DNA of 16,645 nucleotides from JBDNFP01 sp041689775. Lineage in GTDB: Bacteria; Bacteroidota; Bacteroidia; Cytophagales; Spirosomataceae. The notes beneath the pieces are model-generated. The model ran no database searches. It was given only the letters and a program-made list of their open reading frames with translations, and was not told where the DNA came from. Positions 7,679 to 13,908 of the stretch are shown here, piece after piece (the stretch's first letter is position 1; each line of letters starts with the position of its first letter). The position numbers were made by a program, and so were the translations under genes. The stretch spans positions 1-16,645 of the forward strand of contig JBDNFP010000273.1 of NCBI GenBank assembly GCA_041689775.1. Reading direction: 5' to 3'.

Positions 7679-7701
7679 GACCGAAAACTTAGTTATCGGT
7701 C
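7679..7701. promoter_or_regulatory. 23-bp imperfect palindrome in the divergent promoter region
   Basis: GACCGA (7679-7684) and TCGGTC (7696-7701) are perfect inverted arms. Inside them AAC (7686-7688) and GTT (7692-7694) also pair around TTA, leaving one A/A mismatch. The site is in the gap between the minus-strand exported-protein gene (start 7529) and the plus-strand peptidase gene (start 7817), 116 bp from the latter. An operator for a dimeric regulator is plausible. No U-run follows on either strand, so it is not a terminator. The rest of 7530-7816 is AT-rich, shows a GTAGATAA near-match to the 8-mer repeats at 7661-7668, and contains no gene I can support. Confidence 0.4.
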
Positions 7702-7816
7702 ATCACAACCCAAAAAGAGAAGGCCACAAAATGATTTAAAGAAATTAAAAAAAAACGACAGAAACGGGCAATCCGGGATTTTAAGCATAATTTACGGATT
7801 AAACACAACCTAACCT

Positions 7817-9289
7817 ATGAAGAAACTATTTGTAACATGCTGGCTTTTGATACTAGCAACAACCCTATTTGCACAATCAAAAAAACCTCCGGGATTGGAT
7901 TTAATCCGGACAGAAGATTTAAAAGCAGACCTATATGCGTTGGCCGGTGCAAAGTATTATGGCCGGTCGGCCGGAACGTTGGATGAATTAAAAGCCGCTA
8001 TGTGGCTCGGGGAGAAATACCGCGAGATCGGACTAAAACCCGGCGGAGACGATGGTACCTACTTCCAGTATTTCACCCTGTGGCGTAACCATATCACCGA
8101 CAATTCTACGGTCCTGATCAATAACACTCCCTTGAAGCTTTGGAAAGAGGTTGCTATTTCGCAAATGGCTAGTGTTTCACTTGACGCATCAATCGTGTAC
8201 TTGGGAAATGCGGCGGATGTTGATTTGGAGGCCGTCGACGTAACGGGGAAGGTAGTAGCTATGGAGGCCAATCCGCAGGGAATTAATTCAAATATCTCGC
8301 TACCTACCTGGCGGTACAGCCGATCGGTGTACGTAAAATACGGGCTGCCCCTGCTTCAAAAAGGTGCCAAGGCCATTATCTTTATTGCCGACGAAACCGC
8401 CGAAAAAGCGTGGGACGATGCGACCGAGAACTACAAAAGAGGAAGCTACGATATTGAGGGTGGCCCCAATGAGGATGTAACGGCTACCGTACCCGTAATT
8501 TGGCTCCGTGCTACGGCCAAAAAAGAAATAGAGAAAAATACGGCGAAGATCAAGGCTACCATAAATATTGCCAAGTACCCCTACCCCTCGGTGAATATCA
8601 TCGGAACTATTGATGGCACAGACCCAAAGTTAAAATCGGAGTACCTGTTATACAGTGGCCATACCGACGCCCACGGCATCCGTAACGAAATTAAAAACGA
8701 CTCTATTTACTACGGGGCCGATGATAACGGTAGTGTTGACGTAGCCATACTGGCCAACGCCCGGGCTTTTGTAAAACACCCCAGCCGCCGCTCGGTCGTT
8801 TTTGTGATTCACGGCGCGGAGGAAAGAGGACTTCTTGGCTCTAAGTACTACACGGCTCACCCCACGATTCCGCTGTCGAATATCGTCACCGTTTTGAATG
8901 GCGATATGATCGGACGCAACCATCCGGATAGTGCCGCCGTTCTGGGCACTATCCCGCCCCACCGTACTTCCACGGAGCTGGTTAACATGGTACTCGAAGC
9001 GAATAACGAGGGACCAAAGTTCAAGCTAGATACCGAATGGGACAAGGCCTCGCATCCGGAAGGTTGGTTTTTCAGAAGCGATCACCTACCCTATGCCCGG
9101 TTGGGAATACCATCGTTGATGTACACTACTCTCCTGCATCCCGATTATCACACGCCACAGGATAACGCCGAGAATATCGACTACGCTAAGTTGAAGAAAA
9201 TGACCGATTGGATGTACCGCACGGGCTGGAAAGTAGCCAATGCGGATAAGCGCCCCGCGCGTGACCCAAACTTTAAACTTGAAAGGTAA
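7817..9289 (+). CDS. Exported M28-family zinc aminopeptidase
   Basis: The 490 residues begin with a signal peptide (MKKLFVTCWLLILATTLFAQ). A PA-like insert (about 120-250) precedes the M28 catalytic core. Zinc ligands and catalytic residues can all be placed: H282 and D284 in SGHTDAHG, D303 in GADDNGS, E335-E336 in HGAEERG, D363 in NGDMIGR and H445 in YHTPQD. M28 enzymes use two zinc ions, bridged by the Asp, to remove N-terminal amino acids from peptides; the Glu before the zinc-binding Glu is the general base. Location is periplasmic or extracellular. The start is fixed by the signal peptide, and the leader CCTAACCT abuts the ATG. An amidase gene follows after 34 nt on the same strand, so co-transcription is likely. 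Substrate preference cannot be read from the sequence. All key residues are intact. Confidence 0.93.
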   Translation: MKKLFVTCWLLILATTLFAQSKKPPGLDLIRTEDLKADLYALAGAKYYGRSAGTLDELKAAMWLGEKYREIGLKPGGDDGTYFQYFTLWRNHITDNSTVLINNTPLKLWKEVAISQMASVSLDASIVYLGNAADVDLEAVDVTGKVVAMEANPQGINSNISLPTWRYSRSVYVKYGLPLLQKGAKAIIFIADETAEKAWDDATENYKRGSYDIEGGPNEDVTATVPVIWLRATAKKEIEKNTAKIKATINIAKYPYPSVNIIGTIDGTDPKLKSEYLLYSGHTDAHGIRNEIKNDSIYYGADDNGSVDVAILANARAFVKHPSRRSVVFVIHGAEERGLLGSKYYTAHPTIPLSNIVTVLNGDMIGRNHPDSAAVLGTIPPHRTSTELVNMVLEANNEGPKFKLDTEWDKASHPEGWFFRSDHLPYARLGIPSLMYTTLLHPDYHTPQDNAENIDYAKLKKMTDWMYRTGWKVANADKRPARDPNFKLER

Positions 9290-9323
9290 GTACCCACCCT
9301 CCCTGATAATCTACCATCGCTTT

Positions 9324-10874
9324 ATGATAAAATTAAGAATACTATTTTGTTGGGTAGCCTTACTCATGATTAGTGCGGCTTGCCAAACCGCAAAAGCACC
9401 CAATACAGGCGTATCCATTGGTGTTTCCGAATTGACCATTGCAGATATCCACCGGGCATTTCAGTCGGGTGAGTATACCAGTGAGCAACTCGTGCAGGCC
9501 TATCTGGATCGTATTAAAAAAGTGAATCCTCAAATCCATGCGTTGTCTTTCATTAATCCGGAGGCTTTGATGGAGGCCAGAAAATTGGATGAAGAGTATC
9601 GCAAAACCAAAGTACTACGACCGCTGCATGGGATACCTATTATCGTAAAAGATAACATTAACACAGCAGGGCTACCTACCACGGGCGGATCGTTAGCTTT
9701 GGAAAACTTCATACCCGCCGAAGACGCGTTTATTATTAAGAAACTCAGAGAGGCCGGAGCCATTGTTATCGCCAAATCCAACATGGCCGAATGGGCCTTT
9801 TCACCCCGGCATTCGATCAGCTCTACGTACGGCGAAACCCTAAACCCCTACAATACTGAATACGTACCGGCGGGATCAAGCGGCGGAACGGGGGCCTCCG
9901 TGGCAGCAAGTTTGGGTACCATCGGATTGGGAACCGACACCGGAAACTCTATCCGCGGTCCTTCGTCACACAATGCGTTGGTGGGTTTCAGAACTACCAT
10001 CGGTTTGGTAAGCCGGGCTGATATCATACCGCTATATCTCAGAAATGATGTGGTTGGGGCCATGTGCCGTACCGTCGAAGACGCTACCCTAGTACTGGAA
10101 GCGATGACAGGCTACGATCCCACCGATCCGGTCACGAAATACTCAGAAGGTAAAATACCCGCTAATTATACCCAATACCTCCAAAGAAACGGTTTGAAAG
10201 GCGCTCGCATCGGAGTACTGCGCGAACTGAGCGAAGTAGACCCTGACCCCGAAGTAAAGGCGTTGTTTGAAAAATCTATCCGGGATATGGAATCCCTGGG
10301 CGCCGTGATGGTGGATGCCGTGACAGTCCCCGACTTTGCAGAACTACGTAAGAATCAATGGTGCGCCGACTTCCGGGCTGATCTGGAAACGTACCTGGCT
10401 ACGTACGTGAAGAATGATACGATTAAGACCTTGGAAGATATTATCCGGATTGGTAGTACTTCTAAATTGACTAACGACCGGGTTGCTTATTCGGCAGAGC
10501 ACAGCGGCAGAGCGGCAAACCCCGAAATCACCTGCGCCGATCCCTACACTGATCAGCGGCGAATTGCTTTTCGGAAAGCGATTGAAGACGAAATGGATCG
10601 ATTGAAGCTAGATGCAATCATCTACCCTACCTGGAATAACAAACCAGCCAAAACCAGCCGCTTCAACGAGGACTACAAAGGCGATAACAGCCAGATTATT
10701 TCTCCGCATACCGGTCAGCCGGCTTTTACGGTACCGATGGGCTTTACCACCGGTAACCTACCCGCCGGGGTGCAATTTCTAGGCCGCATGTACGCCGAAC
10801 CTACCTTGATTAAGCTGGTGTATTCCTACGAGCAAGGTACGAAACACCGCAAACCTCCGGTAGTTACAAAATAG
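9324..10874 (+). CDS. Amidase-signature family enzyme, probable lipoprotein
   Basis: I use the ATG at 9324 because it opens a signal peptide (MIKLRILFCWVALLMISAAC); the frame is open further upstream, but only over the end of the peptidase gene. Cys20 makes a lipobox-like S-A-A-C, so a lipid-anchored envelope enzyme is likely. The amidase-signature triad is present: K109 (IIVKDN), S185 (AGSSGG) and the nucleophile S209 (GTDTGNSIR), with the K-S and S-S spacings (76 and 24) close to those of characterised members. The usual GGS at the nucleophile is GNS here. Such enzymes hydrolyse primary or peptide-type amides; export suggests peptide amides or small amides rather than the cytoplasmic GatA role. 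It is 34 nt downstream of the M28 peptidase gene and ends before a strong hairpin. Confidence 0.92.
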   Translation: MIKLRILFCWVALLMISAACQTAKAPNTGVSIGVSELTIADIHRAFQSGEYTSEQLVQAYLDRIKKVNPQIHALSFINPEALMEARKLDEEYRKTKVLRPLHGIPIIVKDNINTAGLPTTGGSLALENFIPAEDAFIIKKLREAGAIVIAKSNMAEWAFSPRHSISSTYGETLNPYNTEYVPAGSSGGTGASVAASLGTIGLGTDTGNSIRGPSSHNALVGFRTTIGLVSRADIIPLYLRNDVVGAMCRTVEDATLVLEAMTGYDPTDPVTKYSEGKIPANYTQYLQRNGLKGARIGVLRELSEVDPDPEVKALFEKSIRDMESLGAVMVDAVTVPDFAELRKNQWCADFRADLETYLATYVKNDTIKTLEDIIRIGSTSKLTNDRVAYSAEHSGRAANPEITCADPYTDQRRIAFRKAIEDEMDRLKLDAIIYPTWNNKPAKTSRFNEDYKGDNSQIISPHTGQPAFTVPMGFTTGNLPAGVQFLGRMYAEPTLIKLVYSYEQGTKHRKPPVVTK

Positions 10875-10902
10875 TATTAAAGCACTGGTAGTTTAAAATT
10901 AC

Positions 10903-10931
10903 AAAGGGAAGCGAGCCAATCGTTTCCCTTT
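10903..10931. terminator. Hairpin terminator between convergent genes
   Basis: AAAGGGAA (10903-10910) pairs with TTCCCTTT (10924-10931). A G-T wobble, a further CGA/TCG pairing and a 5-nt loop (GCCAA) give a 12-bp stem. It follows the amidase stop by 28 nt and overlaps the stop codon of the convergent glycosyltransferase gene. The stem ends in A- and T-rich sides, so it could act in both directions. The T-tract beyond the stem is short on the plus strand. Confidence 0.7.
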
Positions 10932-11727
10932 ATTTATGCCGTAGCCAACAATCGGTACGGTCGGATTGGTACTCTTTGAAAACTGTATTAATGGGAGGAC
11001 CGTGCAAAACCCGGTTGTTATACTGAGTCCGGACCAGGTAATTGAAAGCCCCCATGTCTCCGGTGTAGGCAGTTGTATTGTTCCGGTTGCACCGATCGTG
11101 GATTGTCACGAGCCGATCAATAAAATTAACCATGACCTTACGGCTACCTCCTACTATCCCACAATTCAGTAAGGTAGCCTCCTTGAATGTTTCTTCGTAG
11201 GAAGCATAGTCGCTGATCGTGGCCCGCAAATGCTCCGAATGGTCGCGCATCCATTCATTATCCAGCTGCTTGGGCTCATCCCCGGTAAACAAAGAGTCCG
11301 GGTTATCAAGAAATAACGGTTGAATGAAGGGGTTCTGCACCACGACCACATCGGACATATCCGTGATAAACAGATTTTTGATTTCAGCGGCGTAGCGTTG
11401 CAGGAACTGCTGGTACACAAAGTACCGGTAGACATTTGGATTGAAGGCAGTCCTGTGGTCTATCCGAATAAACTGAATATGTCCATTTTGATAGTTAGCT
11501 CGGACTTCGTCGGTAAGATTATTATGGAACAGAATACCTTGTAGTCCAAGCCTTGAAATCGAATCGGCCCACTCCCGAAAGAGTGAATCATCCTCGTTGG
11601 TCAGGGTAGTATTACGATTCACATCATGAACTCCCGTGACAAGGCACGATAAAACAAGATTTTCGCCAATCGGTAAGACAGGAAATGAAGGTGTCTTCAA
11701 AGTACCTGCTTCTTTAAAATCGCGCAA
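10930..11727 (-). CDS. Putative GT-A-type glycosyltransferase
   Basis: Up to 265 codons with no ATG near the head. Possible starts are TTG at 11727 or TTG at 11700, the latter overlapping the TGA of the upstream gene as TTGA. The frame is open up to 11778. The core shows LVLSCLVTGVHD near the N-terminus (first strand), FITDMSDVVVVQNPF (an Asp-rich strand end, DxxD, resembling the metal and nucleotide-sugar site of GT-A enzymes), LLNCGIVGGSRK, TGDMGAFNYLV and HGPPINTVF near the C-terminus. This pattern fits nucleotide-sugar transferases, but I cannot name the family or sugar. It has no signal peptide or membrane helix, so it is probably cytoplasmic. It is coupled to the GT2 gene, and a product for cell-surface glycan or protein glycosylation is likely. 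It could also be the second half of a frameshifted two-domain enzyme. Confidence 0.65.
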   Translation of the reverse strand: MRDFKEAGTLKTPSFPVLPIGENLVLSCLVTGVHDVNRNTTLTNEDDSLFREWADSISRLGLQGILFHNNLTDEVRANYQNGHIQFIRIDHRTAFNPNVYRYFVYQQFLQRYAAEIKNLFITDMSDVVVVQNPFIQPLFLDNPDSLFTGDEPKQLDNEWMRDHSEHLRATISDYASYEETFKEATLLNCGIVGGSRKVMVNFIDRLVTIHDRCNRNNTTAYTGDMGAFNYLVRTQYNNRVLHGPPINTVFKEYQSDRTDCWLRHK

Positions 11728-12338
11728 GTACTGGTCGGAATATTCCGATAGTATATGTAGGTTTTGAGATTCACCTTCTTAACGTTAAAATACAGAGAAG
11801 CCCTTTCGAAAAAATGCGCGTCGGCGGCGTACTTGGTCTGAAACTGTACTTTTTGAAAAACTTCCCGCTTGCCAAACAACGTCGCAAACAGAATGCAATC
11901 ATCCACGTGAACCATCAGGTTATGGTCATTCTTGTCGGGCACGTAAAAATCAATCTCCCCATCCACGATGGTTTCGGTGGTAGATGCGATCAGGTCGGCA
12001 TACTCCATTTCCTGCAAGCAGGACGAAAGGTGGTTGGGTTTGTATTCATCATCGGCGTCCAAAATCGTGAGATACTCCCCACTGGAATTAAGTACACCCC
12101 GATTGATTGATTCTGATTGGCCACGGTTAAAATGACGTAGGTAAATAATTCTGTTTTGGTGCTCGATGGCGTAGTTCAAAAGCTTGTGGTGGGTATCATT
12201 ACTACTACCATCATCGATAATGATAAACTCAAAGTCCTGAAAGTCCTGAGACATGACCGAATCAATTGCTCTTCTTATCAGCGCAAAATCGGTATTAAAT
12301 ACCGACATGAGTACTGATACTTTTACTCTGGTTTTCAC
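11697..12338 (-). CDS. Family 2 glycosyltransferase, short form
   Basis: The 213 residues start at a GTG (12338), since no ATG exists in frame before the conserved first strand VSVLMSVFNTD. The GT2 hallmarks are in order: SVMSQDFQDFEFIIIDDGSSNDT (residues 28-50, nucleotide binding), NRGQSESINRG (about 71-81) and LDADDEY (about 93-99, the DxD metal-binding motif). The C-terminal part ends TYIYYRNIPTSTCAILKK, a plausible GT2 tail. No membrane helix is visible, so the enzyme is cytoplasmic and probably transfers a sugar from a nucleotide donor onto a lipid-linked or surface-glycan precursor. It overlaps the next glycosyltransferase gene by up to 31 nt. The unit runs against the surrounding hydrolase genes. 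Confidence 0.85.
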   Translation of the reverse strand: MKTRVKVSVLMSVFNTDFALIRRAIDSVMSQDFQDFEFIIIDDGSSNDTHHKLLNYAIEHQNRIIYLRHFNRGQSESINRGVLNSSGEYLTILDADDEYKPNHLSSCLQEMEYADLIASTTETIVDGEIDFYVPDKNDHNLMVHVDDCILFATLFGKREVFQKVQFQTKYAADAHFFERASLYFNVKKVNLKTYIYYRNIPTSTCAILKKQVL

Positions 12339-12688
12339 TGGTATATGTTTTTTCTATAAAGTTACCTTAGACTTTTCGCTTACAGATGAAGTCAATATTA
12401 TATTTCAATATTCGGGTCCTAAACAGCTTGTTCGTGGTAATGTTTAATTTATTGAAGACCCTAGCCACTACGGTTTTGTAAAGTTAATATGACCTCTAAG
12501 ATTTTCGTTAGAACAATTTAGTCCTTTTTTAGTGATATATCTACAAGAGAGCCCGGAAGTCCCCCCATTATTTCTTAAAGAATTCAGAATACTTATCTTG
12601 TCTTGGCAAATATGTACACAACAGACTTTTTTTAAGTAAATTTCGACCGGGAATTTGCTCACTACCAACACAACCTAAACTTAAATTC
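12339..12688. other. Divergent intergenic region, no gene recognised
   Basis: The 350-nt gap lies between the GT2 gene (minus) and the Tat-exported amidase gene (plus). It is AT-rich, has stops in all frames and no coding signal that I accept. TAAATTTC about 45 nt before the plus-strand ATG resembles the TAnnTTTG -7 element, but no TTG stands at the right distance. The 12-mer AACACAACCTAA just upstream of the ATG is described separately. Confidence 0.5.
12667..12678 (+). promoter_or_regulatory. Leader 12-mer AACACAACCTAA shared with the M28 peptidase gene
   Basis: The same 12 bases occur at 7802-7813, immediately before the M28 peptidase ATG, and here 10 nt before the ATG at 12689. The GGT gene has the related CCTAACCTAT at 13897-13906, a 10-mer identical to 7809-7818. 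With no Shine-Dalgarno sequences present, such leaders may assist initiation or simply reflect a common A/C-rich 5' end. Confidence 0.35.
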
Positions 12689-13834
12689 ATGGATACTCAG
12701 AATCAGCAAGAAAATAACTCCCGCCGGGATTTCTTCAAAAGGTCAGCCCAGGGTGGATTAGTCGCCCTTTCACTCAGCAGCGTGGCCAATGCCTCCGGCA
12801 TCTCTGATGCATTCAAGGCAGCCAAGTCTCCAATAAAACCGGATCACGTGGTAAGATCTGTACCCGAAAATATGGTGTGGGGCTACTTTGGGGCCGATGT
12901 CCCTCCCGTAGCCCGGGTTAAAGACAGCGACATCGTGGAGATCCACACGGTGAGTACTTCGGGGATAAGCCAAAAAGACCCGGAGTCTTTTTTTAAAAAC
13001 AACAACCTTCCCATGGACCAACACGCAAGGGAAGTTGTTGATATCATGAAAAATGTAAAACCCGAACCATCAGGCATCCGTGGCCACATGCTTACCGGCC
13101 CAATCTTTATCGAGGGAGCCCAACCCGGCGACAGCTTGGAAATCCGGATTCTGGACCTGCCGCTTCGCAGTACCTACGGCGTTAACAGCGTGTGGCCCGG
13201 CGGAGGTGGTATTCCGGATGCAGTAACGAGCCGGGAGTCGTTTGTGTATCGCTACGATAAGAAGAAAAACACCGCTACTTTTATAGAGGGAGTAGAAATA
13301 CCGCTACGCCCTTTCATGGGGGTCATGGCTCTATCTCCTCCGGCTAAAATTGGACGGGTAAGCTCAATTCCTCCTGATTTCTTTGGCGGTAATCTCGATA
13401 TTAAACATCTTGTCAAAGGTACTACCCTGCACCTTCCGGTATCCGTACCCGGCGGACTCTTTACCACCGGCGATTGTCATTCTGCCCAGGGGAACGGTGA
13501 AGTAAGTGGTGTGGCAATCGAGGCGTCACTTACCCTAGTAGCTCAGTTTATCGTGCACAAAGGAAAAACCATCAAACAACCTTTTGCCGAAACCCCAACC
13601 CATTTCATTGCCATCGGTTTGGATCCTGACCTCGACAAAGCGATGAAGAACGCTCTCACCGAGGCCGTTAATTTTATTAGTCAGGAGCTGGGCTTTACCT
13701 TCAATCAGGCACTATCCATTGCCAGTACGGGCGTTGATTTTGAGGTAAGCCAGGTAGTAGATCGCACCTTGGGTGTACACGCCATGATTCCGAAGTCTAT
13801 CTTTACCAAAAAGAAATTTGACTACTGGGCCTGA
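12689..13834 (+). CDS. Tat-exported acetamidase/formamidase-family protein
   Basis: The 381 residues open with a twin-arginine signal (NSRRDFFKRSA, then GGLVALSLSSVANA), so the protein is folded before export to the periplasm. The rest follows the FmdA/AmdA family: GHMLTGPIFIEGAQPGDSLEI (about residues 132-152), FMGVMALSP (about 208-216), GGNLDIKHLVKGTTLHLPV (about 232-250), then GDCHSAQGNGEVSGVAIE (about 260-277), the conserved GD-HxxQGxGEvxGxxiE signature. Members hydrolyse formamide, acetamide or similar small amides to ammonia and the acid. Most characterised ones are cytoplasmic and lack a Tat signal, so the substrate here may differ. Length is close to the family norm and the signature residues are intact. 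The GGT gene follows after about 70 nt on the same strand. Confidence 0.9.
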   Translation: MDTQNQQENNSRRDFFKRSAQGGLVALSLSSVANASGISDAFKAAKSPIKPDHVVRSVPENMVWGYFGADVPPVARVKDSDIVEIHTVSTSGISQKDPESFFKNNNLPMDQHAREVVDIMKNVKPEPSGIRGHMLTGPIFIEGAQPGDSLEIRILDLPLRSTYGVNSVWPGGGGIPDAVTSRESFVYRYDKKKNTATFIEGVEIPLRPFMGVMALSPPAKIGRVSSIPPDFFGGNLDIKHLVKGTTLHLPVSVPGGLFTTGDCHSAQGNGEVSGVAIEASLTLVAQFIVHKGKTIKQPFAETPTHFIAIGLDPDLDKAMKNALTEAVNFISQELGFTFNQALSIASTGVDFEVSQVVDRTLGVHAMIPKSIFTKKKFDYWA

Positions 13835-13845
13835 TCTATATACGC

Positions 13846-13859
13846 TGGGCGCACGCCCA
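13846..13859 (+). other. Intergenic GC-rich hairpin TGGGC-GCAC-GCCCA
   Basis: A perfect 14-nt inverted repeat (5-bp stem, 4-nt loop) lies 12 nt after the amidase stop and 50 nt before the GGT start. No T-run follows, so it is not a standard terminator. It could stabilise the upstream mRNA end or attenuate transcription in a two-gene operon. Confidence 0.35.
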
Positions 13860-13908
13860 AACGAACATTGGACTTCATAGTTCATGAATTGATTATCCTA
13901 ACCTATCA

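Noticed and set aside
9240..9323. Earlier start for the amidase gene
   Set aside because: It would add 28 residues overlapping the peptidase gene's end and bury the signal peptide that begins at 9324.
12339..12688. Small RNA or riboswitch in the large divergent gap
   Set aside because: No conserved fold, terminator or known aptamer core could be recognised; only short AT palindromes occur.
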